Part shown: piece by piece, positions 11,955-23,347 of the stretch
Layout of the letters: every line of letters begins with the position of its first letter
Position numbering within the stretch: position 1 is the stretch's first letter
From: Hymenoscyphus infarciens
Taxonomy: Eukaryota > Ascomycota > Leotiomycetes > Helotiales > Helotiaceae
Length of the DNA stretch: 64,000 nucleotides
Direction: 5' to 3'
Assembly (NCBI GenBank): GCA_001414345.1
Contig: LLCB01000220.1
Span: 1-64,000, forward strand
Program-made: the position numbers and the translations under genes
Notes under the pieces: generated by a model
The model's input: the letters and a program-made list of their open reading frames with translations, nothing else
Database searches by the model: none
What the model was told of the DNA's origin: nothing

Positions 11955-12583
11955 GGCGGTTCATTTCTCACCATCGGTTCTGATTTTTTTGCATCTGCAA
12001 CTATTTCATTTTTACCTTGAGATGACGGTCACCGAGATAGACACATATGATGGAAGCTCTTTCAATTTGGGAGGATCGATGAGAGATCTTCTTTGTTTTC
12101 CTTTTTTCTTTCTTTTGCTCTGGGAACTTTACCATGGACGGGAGATATTTATTTTGCTGGGCTGGACATATTGCTGCTGATGATTTGGAAATGGAGACAT
12201 TTCGTGGATGGATAAAAAGGGGTGAACGGACAGTGGTAATTTGAGTGGGAGGCTGAACTCAGCAGCACAGCACAGCACAGCCAGCAGCTTTACATACATT
12301 TGATTTAAGATTAGCTTTTTAGTTTACCGAAAATACTGGAGTTTTGCCGGTGGCATTGGTTGAGCTTTTATGGTAGTCAATGGAATCAACTTGCTTTTAC
12401 TTATTATTTGATTATTATTTCTTTGTTGTTTTGTTTGTTGTAAAGTGATTTGAAGGTGCTTGATGTTAATACTTGGTTAATGGAGGGGTCGGGGTGTATT
12501 CTCCGAGGAAAAGAACCCAAAACACCAGAAAGACGGGGCTGAGATAACTAACATGACAACGGCGAACAATTTTACGACGGCCG
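11955..12583. other. 3' intergenic region of the dioxygenase gene
   Basis: AT-rich downstream sequence with a short CAGCA run near 12,260-12,290. I see no gene in it. Confidence 0.6.
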
Positions 12584-14900
12584 TCAATATACATCATCTT
12601 CCTCCCTCCAGTCTAGATCTCGAAAGAAGAATCCTGCAACTATCGCTCCGCTCACTTTCCCGGAATCTCCATTGCCAATCTTGCTTCCCTTTGATATCAG
12701 GTCTCCAATCGATGCCACTGTCGTCCCTCCCATGATAGCGAACACCGCAACGTCCGCAGCAAACTCTTTGCTTATCCAGGCCCTTAATTCCACAGCGATG
12801 AGCGAATCGACCCCGAAGGTATAAAGGGGCTTGTTGGAATCTATTTCCTCTGGTTCCCTTTGGTTCCCTCTGGCGCGATAGATATATCGGGCCTGCCTAA
12901 ATTTTCTTGCCAGCGCATCAGTTAACGTACACAGTAGCTCTCTGCTCGTCGGATTCTGCTTGTCGGGTGAGAGCTGCTGAATTAATAGCTTTTGTGGTGC
13001 CGGTTCCTTTGGAAAGTTCAGGAGTGCTGGCGAAATGAGCAAATAATGGGCGAGGAGGAATACTTGGAGGTTCTAACTCCTGGGCGATAAAAGTCTGCTG
13101 GTGTGCTTATTCCCATTGTGACCAGGGTCTTTTGAAGGCACGAGAAGGGGATGAGTGGGGCAACGGTCGAGCTCTCGAAGTGCGAGGAATCCTTCTTCGC
13201 TTATGGGGTGGAGGTTCTTCCTCGCTTATGGGGTGGAGGTTCTTCGTCTGATTGGAATTCTTGCGCTGGCGTTCTGTCTCTACGTATACAGCAATCCAAG
13301 GTCGATGGATATCGCCTTTTCTTGCTGATGGGTCCTGTATCCAGCTAAGGACTTGAAAAGCGCAAGCTGCTGCGTAATTACCTAGAGTGGCTAGCCGACC
13401 TAAGAATACCAGCAACAGAGGAGAGGAGTGAAGGATGAAGATACCGAGAGCTCGGGGTAGCAGTGTATGGAGGGTTCGAGGAAGATTCGCGCTTGGATCT
13501 GAAGGTCTGCTCCCATTGCTTGTCGGTCATGGTCATGTTATCAAATACAGACTCCTTTGGGATTGTTGGATTCATGGACGGATCATATTATTGGGTGGCA
13601 ATCCTCACGGCGAAAACCATTGCTGCATTTATGGCGTATTCGTCGAGGACTTTGGTCATGGACTTTACTGAGGAGACATCACGTTTTGGCGCCGCTATGG
13701 TGATACACTGCTTCACGAGCGCATCGACTGCTTCAGACACCAGGCCAGATCTTGATGAAATGAGCCGATTCTTTTGCATTCTTTGTGGCCGTCCACTTGG
13801 TCTTGGCTCGTCCTATGCTACCCAATCCACCTGCGACGACATATATGGCATTCTCGTCAAACCTCCACGCCGGGCGGTCCTGAAGATGTTTCTGGGTCTT
13901 ATTAGTGGAATGGTAATTGATGACAGTTCGACCAGTCTTCTTCCCACTTTGAAAGTATCGAAATGCTTCTTCAAGAGACGAGATGGAGTACTCATGCAGT
14001 GACTTAGGACAGTGTAGGCTTCTGCTCCCAACCAACTCCATGTTCTTGTCTAGCAATCTGCAACCGGTCTCTTTCCGAAAGTAAGCCATATGGCGTAGGT
14101 CGACAGCACAGAAGGGGAGGTTAGTTATTTACGAAGCTGGCCATTGGCAGAGAAGAGTTTCCCTTGATATCAGCCTTTCTGAGCTCGATGATGCTTCCGT
14201 ATGGAGCTACGCACTCCCAAGAGGCGCGGAGTCCTTCTCCTACAAGCGAGTTTAGAACTACATCGACTCCTTCTTGTAGTTGTTGGTTAAACGCATGATT
14301 CCCTTTGCAAAACTCGTGTTTCTGCTGTAAAAAATGTGGTCTGCGGGAATGCCGAAGTCCTTTAGTAAGAGTTTTTTTTGGTCATCAAATCAAGTTTTAG
14401 TGGTCGACCTGGGAGCCGATCTTCCAGTTTTTGCTGTGGAGTAATTGAAAAGTTGAGTTTCTCATTCAGTTCCTCTTTTTCAACGGGCCGGCCAGAAAGT
14501 ATTTCGCCTCCTCGGACGACATACTCAAGGTACTCCGCCAATGCTGAAGCCACGCTCCCTTGGTATAGATGGTTGTTTTGAAGCATTCGGACCAATGATC
14601 ATCTCGGACAGCAAACCCTCGAACCTCGGACCACAATGATGTCTTCTCATAAATTTGTTGAAGAAGGCGCAACTGAGTAACTTTCCGTCCTACTTTCTTG
14701 CCCCGGTTCAACAACTATAGGGTCTTGCAGCTCCTACCCCGCCACCTCCAACTTCCATTTCCTTATATCGGTAGATTTCAACATCTGATCCGAGGCGTAG
14801 AATTGGTTTGCAGTGAGCGATTGGCATCATTCCTAATGAATCGGAATTCTTGGTTGGATACACCGAGTAGCTCATCTAGGTCACCAATCAATTAGCAAAT
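12584..14900 (-). pseudogene. Highly reducing polyketide synthase remnant (ER-KR-ACP end), truncated and frameshifted
   Basis: Pieces of a fungal highly reducing type I PKS are found in the right order on the minus strand but in different frames. Enoylreductase: [20 protein letters not shown] at about 14,285-14,365, then after a frameshift [19 protein letters not shown] at about 14,190-14,265, ending at a stop near 14,130. Ketoreductase: YFRKETGCRLLDK near 14,050-14,090, WRFDENAIYVVAGGLGSIGR at about 13,810-13,870, SVFDNMTMTDKQWEQTFRSK at about 13,480-13,540 and GNYAAACAFQ at about 13,350-13,380. Acyl carrier protein: GVDSLIAVELRAW, with the phosphopantetheine serine intact, inside an open frame 13,042-12,584. 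The KS, AT and DH domains are absent, so the product cannot be made. Sequence between 14,400 and 14,900 on this strand is open in pieces but I could not assign it. Composition is not strongly AT-biased, so decay here is mainly by indels and truncation rather than heavy RIP. Confidence 0.85.
13197..13246. repeat. 25-bp perfect-length tandem duplication inside the PKS remnant
   Basis: The unit beginning TCGCTTATGGGGTGGAGG occurs twice head to tail (13197-13221, 13222-13246) with one mismatch at the end. It adds a frame-changing 25 bp to a region that no longer aligns with PKS coding sequence. Confidence 0.9.
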
Positions 14901-16221
14901 TACGCTACTAAGTATATTTGCAAACTGCCCTCAGAGCGAGCAGTACAGACAGATCTTGGGGTAAAACAGCCCTCCACATAGAGTCCTTATTTTCTTCTTC
15001 TCAACTTTGCCAATCACTGCTCTTTCACCATTGATAGGACGTTGAAATCCAGTAATCCTCAAACCCTTATAGATAAGAAGAAATGGTTTTTGAATAACCT
15101 CTTATTCACTTACTCCACACAACATCCTCATCTTAAGGAAGGGAGAGAGGTTAAGGACGCGAAACTGGCCCAGAAGGTCCACAAGGATTATCTCTAGGTT
15201 TAATAATTATACTAAAACAATATAATAATACGCTAGAATTTCTTAGACACTCTACCGTGCCACCATTTAAATTCAAAGACAGTCAGTCATATGGAGAAGA
15301 CTCCCAACCTTCCTTCCTTCAAAGGTTTATAACATCGAATATATTCCAAAGAGCGAAAGAAACCTACTGCCACCCCTTCGTTCATGGGGCTTTTCTGTGC
15401 ATCAAGTGAACTAGCGGTGATTGGGAAGTACCTTATGGAAAATAGTTTTCTTGGTACGAAAGTTCATGATTTTAGATGTCATATCCTTGAGACACTACTC
15501 CGAAAGGTGCTGCTAAACCATGTTCAATGTTCATTTTCTAGACTGGAGAAAGTTCAAGAAGTGAAGTTGAAGAAGCTTTGAGCAGCTTCTTTTATTTGCT
15601 TCGGAGTAGAAACTTGGAGAATGAATTACATTCAGACTCAGGCAGCTCAACGAGGAAACCCTCAATATAGGGGGATATAGAGGCTGTAATACGATGGTTG
15701 TGAGTGGTTTTTGTGTTATATATTGTAGAAAGATAGAGAGATAGAAAGAATAGAAAGGAAAATTCTATGTGAACTATATAGTATTAATACCTCTTTTGAA
15801 CTGTCATTTTTGGCAGATGAAATTATCTGATACTAAGATGAAATAGTAGACCATATTTGTGAATGGAGAAAAAGCACAAGTTAACTCTTCCTCTCAAAAG
15901 AGTGTCACATGATTGACCATGACGATATCATCTTATATCGTTAAAACCCGATATATGTTTGGATCAGTCTCATCTGATAAGTCAAGTATTTGGGAGAGCC
16001 ACGATATATATAGATGATAAAGCGGCCCAAGTGCGGTTACCCGGAACTTCTTTCGTAAGAACAACTTATCTAGGTTTCCTCGGACAATTGAGATCATCGC
16101 CTATTCATTCTTACGACAACGCAAAACAGCGAATTGGTAATCGACAAATTGAAGAAATATCTGTAGGAGCCACAGTGAGTATAAAATAAATTGACACAGC
16201 CCTGCTAGGGCGTCCTAGATA
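14901..16221. other. Intergenic flank left of the 6.8-kb transposon
   Basis: AT content rises towards the transposon. Only short open frames without recognisable motifs are present. No gene supported. Confidence 0.55.
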
Positions 16222-16290
16222 CACTAAAAAGTCGGAATCGACTAAATCGCAAATCGCAAATCGTAAATTGCAAATCGCAAAAGTCATATA
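16222..16290 (+). repeat. Left terminal inverted repeat and subterminal AAATCG array
   Basis: Terminal CACTAAAAAGTCGG is followed by five tandem variants of AAATCG(C/T) at 16,244-16,285. It pairs with the right terminus at 22,840-22,985. Confidence 0.85.
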
Positions 16291-16645
16291 AATCAAGAGA
16301 TAATTATAAAAGGTATTAAATATTAAATTAAAATATATTATAGTAAGAGATATATATATATAATATAAAAAGACTATATAAATCGACTTTCATTGCTATA
16401 ATAAGTTCCTAAATTATGTCTTAAAACTAGGCCTTTTTTAAGCTAATTACTCTAGATTACTTAATATTAAAGTAATTAGCTCGCTTTAAAAGCTTAAATA
16501 ATCTTAATTCAAGATTATTTAAGTACTTTTAGCTACTTTTCTTAATCATATACTAATTTCCTAATTAAGGTTAACACTATTTATTTTATAGGTTGAAAAG
16601 TGTGCTTACTCTATATACTAACCCTCTTATATCGCTCTTTCTTTT

Positions 16646-17021
16646 AAATACTACATACTACTCTCTATTATTCCTTCCTTCGAAAGTACTATCCTACTAC
16701 TATATATACTCTCTCTCCTCTCTCGAATTCGAGTACTAATAATAATAGAAGAAGGAAGAGAATAAGCTTTAGTAGTAGCTTTAGATATCTATTAAAGTAT
16801 AATATTCTTAGTAGTAGAACCTCTTAAGATAAATTAAATTAGTTACTTCTTCTTTTAAATACTACTCTATATTATTCCTTTCTTTAAAAGTGCTATTCTA
16901 CTACTATATATACTTTCTCTTCTCTCTTAAATTTAAGTATTAATAATAATAAGAGAAGGAAGAGAACAAGCTCTAGTAGCGGCCCTAGACACCTATCAAA
17001 GTATAATATCCTTAGTAGTAG
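16646..17021. repeat. Tandem duplication of about 172 bp at ~205-bp spacing inside the transposon
   Basis: The segment from about 16,646-16,817 recurs at about 16,850-17,021. Shared landmarks are CTACTACTATATATACT, GAGTACTAATAATAATA-like and AAAGTATAATAT sequences. Most differences are C/T or G/A, as expected if both copies were mutated by RIP after duplication. Confidence 0.8.
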
Positions 17022-18560
17022 TATCGTAGTATAATAATCCTAGAATTTCAAGTATAGTAAGAAGTATAAAAAGAGTAGTTTTAAGCGTATAATAGGAGCC
17101 TAAATATACTATATTAATTTATCGATTTAAAGCTATATAAGGTGTTTATAGAGGTGTTATATCTAAAGAGAACCTCTACTTAAGAGATATATAATCTCCT
17201 TAAAAGTAATTATAATATTAACGTCTCTAATACCACTTTTAAGCTTTAAATTAATATAGAATAGAACCTTTAAAGGAACGCTAATAGTATACCTCTACTA
17301 GCCTTACGTATATAAGTAGTATATCTTTTTAAAGATATAGGATTATCTAATTTAAGTATAGTATATATATTAAATTAGGAGAGCTTCGTAATTAGGCCTT
17401 AAAGGCTCTAAAGAATATAATAGAATATAGGACTTTAGCATAAGAAGTTTTATACCTAGAAGAGGTGTACTAAGCTAGAGGCTATACTTTAGTATAAGAT
17501 CTACGAATACAGCTACTTTAGTACTATAAAGAGCTTTAGCCTTAGATTCCTCTATACGTACTTAAATACTCGTAGTATTAATAGAGATAGAGATAAAAGG
17601 TAGAGTAGAGATAAGATTTAAAAAGCGCTTTAAAAGGTTAATAAGAAAGAGTATACCTAAAGGTTATAAAAGATTAAAGATATATAAGGTAAGTATATTA
17701 TACTAAGGCCTAATTTTATATAGAGGATTAATAGATATTATAAATTAAAGTTCATTAGTATTAAGATATATACTAGTATTAATACCTATGCTTGATTTAT
17801 CTCTTAAAACTATTATAATATCTTAAATAATATAGTAGTATCTACTCTATAGTAATATAGCAATACTATAAGTAGCTTTAGAAAGATACTATACTATATA
17901 TAATTAGATTAAGAATCGAAATCTCTAATAGTAGCAGACGCTTACTATATACTTTATTAATAATAAGCTATAGAAAGTAGTAGAGAGCTATACTAATTTT
18001 TAGACCTATATTAGTTTAGTACTTTTATAGCTAACTAACGTATTAAGGCTTAGTAGAGACAGCTTATAAAAGAGTCTCTAAATAAGTAGAAGATATACTT
18101 CTAAGGTATTCGTAAAAAGAGGTTATTTTCTAAAAAGAGCCTTTCTAATATAATCGCTATATTATATATATATATTCCGATTATTTAGAAAGAAGTTCAA
18201 ACGTTTATATATATATAGAATCGCTATTATATTTATATTAATACTAATTAAGAGTATAGAGTACTAGGAGTACTATAGACTAACTTTTACTATCTTAGGA
18301 GTAAAGAGTATCTAGTAAACGATTATAGTATTAAGGTACTCGCTAAGAAGCTTACTAAGCTTTAAGAATTATATAAGGATTAGAATATTAATACATATTT
18401 GCCTCAGGCGACCCTAGAATAGTATAAAACAAAATTATTAGTATATAAATATATACTACTAATTAATAAGATAATATATACTAAAGAGAGAGAAACTTAT
18501 ACTATAACATACTTAGATTTAAGAGTAGAATTGTTAATATATATCTAAGAGAGTAATTTA
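17000..18560 (+). pseudogene. Integrase-core (rve-like DDE) transposase, RIP-mutated
   Basis: A single plus-strand frame (codon starts divisible by three) runs through this stretch with only TAA and TAG stops. At 17,904-17,939 it reads LD*ESKSLIVAD, and at 18,015-18,065 FSTFIAN*RIKA**RQL. I recognise these as mutated forms of the SDRG-E-P-ADAH and GTSTANQRIEAWWGQL blocks of fungal integrase-core proteins. CAA became TAA, TGG TGG became TAG TAG, and GAG became AAG. The Asp of LD and the Lys replacing Glu in RIKA correspond to the expected catalytic acidic positions, so the enzyme is dead twice over. Downstream, PIIQKEVQTF-like and YLPQATLEQYK-like blocks continue the similarity to about 18,560. 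Assignment is from memory of the family, without an alignment. Confidence 0.7.
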
Positions 18561-19578
18561 GTAAGATTAGGCCTTTTAGATAAGCTAGAGAGAGTATATA
18601 AGTAAGAGCTATACTCTAAGGTAGCTTAAGAATTAAAGGAAGCTAAGAAGGCTAATTAAGATAAATTTAGTATACACTTTAGTAATAAAGATAGAAGCGA
18701 TTAAGTAATAAACATAGTACTAGATTATCTATATAATAGTAACTTCTTAGACAAGGAATTAGAGGAGTTAGATAATAATAGTTTAGTAAGATTAGATAAG
18801 AATTTAAGAGAGTATATAACTAATAAGTATACCTTACTAGTTAAAGATAATTTAGAAGGAGATTTAAAAATAAATATTAGTAGATAAACTTATATTTAAT
18901 TAATCTACTCTAGAAGCTACTAATTTATTCTTAGGATTAGGCCTCCTTCTTTATAAAGCTCTTCTACTAATAGATAGTATTAAACGTCGTTATCGTAGTA
19001 GAGCGCTCTAATAACTCTAATCCTAGGTTATCTACTAAAAGATACTCTCTTAAATCTATTTAAAGAGTAAGGTTCTAAATCTATCCTCTCTTTCTATATT
19101 AGTAACCTTATACTTAATATATATCCTTAGCTATAGTAGTATATCTAGAATTATAGTATTATAATCTACTAACTAACTATAGACTCTATAACAGTCTATA
19201 ATTATAATTACTTACTAGCTAGAGTAAATAGAACGTTAATAGAGAGTAATATAACAAAGGAAGTATATATTACTCTCTATAAAAGGCGTAGAGAGTTAGC
19301 TAATAACGTCGCTTTCACTATCTATAATTAATAAGTAAATAGATATATTAAACTAGGAATAAACCTATATTAAATATAAGCTAAGCTCTAAGCTTAAAAT
19401 TTATATATTTTAGGTATAAAAAAAGGCTTAACGTAACTTTAGAGAAGAATAGATATATTTATTAACTTTTAATTAAAATTAGAAGTGATTTATATAAAGT
19501 TATAAGTATAGTTATAAGTATATAATTCTCTAAGTATCTAGAGAGAGATTTTAGTAAAGTAAACCCACTAACTACGAC

Positions 19579-19843
19579 CGTTAGCGCTAAGCCTAATTTA
19601 TAAATTACTTACTACTACTAATAAAAGTTAGTAATCTTAGACTTTTAAAAAATCGTAATATTATAGGTTCTACGTCTATTAAGTTCTAGTTAGCTTTATA
19701 GACATAAATAATACTATTCTATACCTAAATAAAAGGTAAAAGAATTAATTTAGAATATTATATTTTTAGGCTATTTTAAGTATATAGATTACTAACTTTT
19801 ATTAGTAGTAGTAAATAATTTACAAATTAGGCTTAGCGTTAAT
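19579..19843. mobile_element. 265-bp nested foldback/MITE inside the large transposon
   Basis: Left arm 19,579-19,641 (GTTAGCGCTAAGCCTAATTT...) and right arm about 19,785-19,843 are inverted copies about 60 nt long. They share GCTAAGCCTAATTT and, deeper in, TACTACTACTAATAAAAGTT, with a few C/T differences. About 140 bp separate the arms and there is no reading frame. No target duplication was recognised, so the insertion boundaries are approximate. Confidence 0.7.
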
Positions 19844-20340
19844 CGCTTACCTTTAGAACCTCTTCGATCTCTAGAGGAGGTTTCTAAGCTAGCCTCTAAG
19901 TAGTCGCTTAGATTAGAATATCCTTTAATCTAGCCTTACTTACATCTACTCTTATAAATACTTATAGAATAGTAAACAAAGTCCTAGCCTTTATAAAAGA
20001 TAATATACTATATAACTAGTAATTATTTAATATATACTAGAATAGTATATTAGAGCCTTATAAATAGTACTAAAAGTAAGAAGCAAGGTATAAAAGGTTA
20101 TATAGTTTAAGTAAGATAGTCTTCTAATTTTCCTACTTTTATTTTATTACTTTTACTTATACTTTTAAAAGCTCTATATCTACTACCTTATAATACTAAA
20201 AACACGCTAGGATACCTTAATATTAGTCTTCTAAATACCTAGAAGTCTAGGCTTCTTATTCTAAGAGTTTAAAGCTTAAAATATACTCTTATTACTTCCT
20301 AGTAAACCTAGTAAGTACTCTAGAAAATCACGTATCTACG

Positions 20341-22290
20341 CTTCCTTAGAGGCTCTCTAATAACAAGATTAAGAACCGTCTATAAAAAGTAAAGAACTAC
20401 TTTATAAAAGCTATAATATAAAGCTTTAATAGCTAGGAGAAGAAATAATAGTTAATTATAGAGTCTAGAAGGAAGTAAGAGGCTATTATAGAACGTTCTA
20501 CTACTAACTACTCTATTCTTATTATTAAGTAAAAGGAAGATAAATTAGCTATAGCTAGAGAGCGAGCTATCTAAGAGGAAAAGGCTAGAGCTAGATAATC
20601 CTTCTTTATAAAAGCTTCTAATAAGACTAAAACAATTAGAGCGAAAGTACGTAAGAAGGGATTTATCTCTAATAAGAAAAAGACTAAAAGTAAGTAGTAC
20701 TCTTAAATTTAGTATATACTACTAATTAGTATAGACTCTCTAGCTCCTTCTCCTCTAACTTATAGAGCGCCGAAGCCTATCTCTATTATTAAAATCTATA
20801 TTTAAGTAGCTCTATATATTTATATATATATAATAAGTACTAAGGACTTCTCTACTACTAAGAGTATCTCTATAATTACGTATACTTCTATAGTATAACG
20901 TGGTAAGATAGTTAAAATATAAATTAATAATAACTTTCTATTTTAGGTACTTTACTTACCTACTAGTAACTCTAAGGATTTATTTAACTTTAAATCAGTA
21001 CCTTAGAATATATAGACTAAAAGGTTTACTATTAAGCTCTTAGAGAATATCTACTATATAATCTCTACTTCTAGTAGATAGGATCCTATTAATATACTAC
21101 TCTTTACTAATAAGGTAGAAGACGTCTTTCTAGTTATAAACATTACTATTAGAAAGAGGAAAGCTAAGTAATTAAGTACTATAGATTATAAGAAAGTAGA
21201 TAACATATAGGCTCTTATATAATACTTTAATTTACTAAAAGGTTCTACTAATAAAAAGTACTATAAAGTATATATAGTATTTAATAGCTATACTAATAAT
21301 AAGCTCTAATCTTCTAAAAAGAGGTAATCTATTACACTCTTATAGAATACCTAAGAGCTACTAATTCTACTTTAACTCTTAGCACCTATTAAGATACCTA
21401 ATAACAAGCCTATTATACTTAAAGATAATACTTAGGATAGAGAGAGAGATACTAGGCCTATACTATTACTAGAGAATAGTACTAGTACTAGAGTAAGCGT
21501 AATATTAGTAGACGATTTAGAATTAAATAATCTTCTAAAGATATCTGTAATTATTACTATATATCTAAGAGACTACTTTACAATTGTCGCCGCTTACCTA
21601 GAAGACTACTCTATAATTATTATTACTTATTTAGAAGAGGAAGATAATAGAGATAATAATTCTAGAGATAGTTCTAAGAGTAATATAAGAAGTAAGGATA
21701 TAGATATAGATATAAGAGAGGATGTTAATAACAAAGGAGTATTAATCCTAGGCTTATACTCGCCGTTATCTCTTATAAAAGATAAAGAGAAGAAGAGCTT
21801 AATAGTACCTACTAAGTTAAATATACTAGAAAAAGTAGATAAGGTAGTATAATAATAAGTAGATATAAATAAGTAAATTATAAGAGATCTTAATACTTAA
21901 TTATATATAAATATTAATACTACTATTACTAAAAGTAAGCTTAAATTAATTAATAAGAAAGAGTAATTAAAACTTAATTAAGAGCTTAATAAGAGAGTCT
22001 CTAATTTGCTCTTACCTACTCCTCTTATACCTACGAATATACTAGTAAGTAAAATAATATCTACTATTATAATTACTTTTATAAATAACCTTAATTTAAA
22101 GAGAAAGAGAGAGAATACTCTCTCTTAAACAACCCTTACTAATCGACTCTCTTATACTACTAAAAAGGTTAAGATTATGTATAGTAAGTATAATAAGAAG
22201 AGAGATAAGAAATAAAGGTATATAGTAGTAGATACTTTAAGTATAAATACTAGAAGGATTATCTATAATACCTTAATTTTATTACTACTT
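20341..22290 (+). pseudogene. Second long transposon gene, RIP-mutated, function unknown
   Basis: One plus-strand frame (checked at 20,356, 20,983 and 22,099, all the same phase) runs for about 650 codons with stops that are TAA or TAG only, as expected when CAA/CAG/TGG codons are RIP-mutated. The conceptual product begins with a Lys/Glu/Arg-rich, probably helical segment (for example KEDKLAIARERAI), followed by a long acidic/Ser-Asp region around 21,600-21,750. It ends near a basic stretch with a MYSKYNKKRDKK motif that may derive from a CxxC knuckle (Cys to Tyr is a G-to-A change). I do not recognise the family. It lies on the same strand and downstream of the transposase, so it is likely a second transposon gene. 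Confidence 0.55.
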
Positions 22291-22734
22291 TTTAGTTACT
22301 TTTTACTACCTTTACCTCTCCTTTTACTCTCTTTATTAAAGTATCTAAATAATTATAATTTAAGATTATTTAAGTACTTTAAGTACTACTTTGTTAATTA
22401 TATATTAATTACTTAATTAGGCTTAGTATCTCTTACTTTTAGGTTAAATTATAACTATAGTTATAGTATTAAAAGTCTTAATTATCTCTTTTCCTCTCTT
22501 GTTTATTAAGTACTTATATAACGTTATTATTTATACTAAGTATATATATTACTTTTAATAATTTATAATGTTTTAGATAATAGATTTAAAGTTATATTAT
22601 ACTTATATTTAGTATAGTACTAGGTAGTATATATTAATAGAAAGTAAGTATTAAGTAATTATAATATATATATATTTAATAGATATATATATACTATATT
22701 ACCTTTTACTTTCTATCTCTACTTATACTTAAAT

Positions 22735-22985
22735 TTTATGATTTAAGCCTTATGATTTAAGTATTACGAATTACAAATACTCTTACTTTAAGCTTTAAGA
22801 TTACTGATTTAAGCTTTTCGATTTATATCTAAATAGCCTCTAAAAAATCTACGTTTATCGATTTACGATTTGCGATTTACGATTTAGCTCTAAAGGGCTA
22901 TATACTCAAAAATCTAAGCTTTACGATTTACGATTTACGATTTGCGATTTACTATTTACGATTTAGTCAATCCGACTTTTTGGTG
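22735..22985 (-). repeat. Right terminal inverted repeat and subterminal CGATTTA array
   Basis: Repeated CGATTTA / CGATTTG units (at least ten, best at 22,855-22,890 and 22,920-22,965) lead to the terminus CCGACTTTTTGGTG. This is the inverted counterpart of the left end. The array is longer and more degenerate than on the left. Confidence 0.85.
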
Positions 22986-23347
22986 CATTCAGAATGCCGT
23001 ACCTGCTGAATGTAATTCAGAGCTTTTAGGCACCAACTTGAGGGTTGCAAGCAACCCACTTTTGTTCAAATTTCCTACGCTGATCCAACGCTGGTCATTG
23101 TGATCTAAGCGAGAGCTTTTATAACTCAGTTGAAAACAGCGGACTGGGCTTAAGATAGATGAACCTTATAGATACCCATGCTCTTCCTTTCCGTTTCTTG
23201 TGCTTGGCTCACCCTAATTATTTTCAGGTCTCTTCTCAAACGATAATTAAGTTTCCAATTTCGCCGCGAGGCTCTATAATCCGTTCTATATAATCCTCCA
23301 TTCCATCTAAATGCAAATTCTTGTGACTCTCACAGCTGACGGCAAAC
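22986..23347. other. Intergenic: transposon right flank and 3' region of the aquaglyceroporin gene
   Basis: Ordinary composition resumes abruptly after 22,985. No gene seen. Confidence 0.6.

Larger units (their letters stand above)
16222..22985 (+). mobile_element. 6.76-kb RIP-destroyed TIR DNA transposon with integrase-core transposase
   Basis: The ends are inverted copies: left CACTAAAAAGTCGG (16222-16235), right reverse complement CACCAAAAAGTCGG (22972-22985). Both are followed by GA(C/T)TGACTAAATCG-like sequence and then subterminal arrays of AAATCG(C/T) heptamer-like units. The interior is dominated by TA steps and has no reading frame of 60 codons on any strand over 6.7 kb. Two long plus-strand frames can be followed across TAA/TAG stops; they are listed separately. 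The flanks are of ordinary composition. I found no clear target-site duplication (TAGATA on the left, CATTCA on the right). The superfamily is therefore uncertain; the transposase type points to elements with a retroviral-integrase-like DDE core. Confidence 0.82.
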
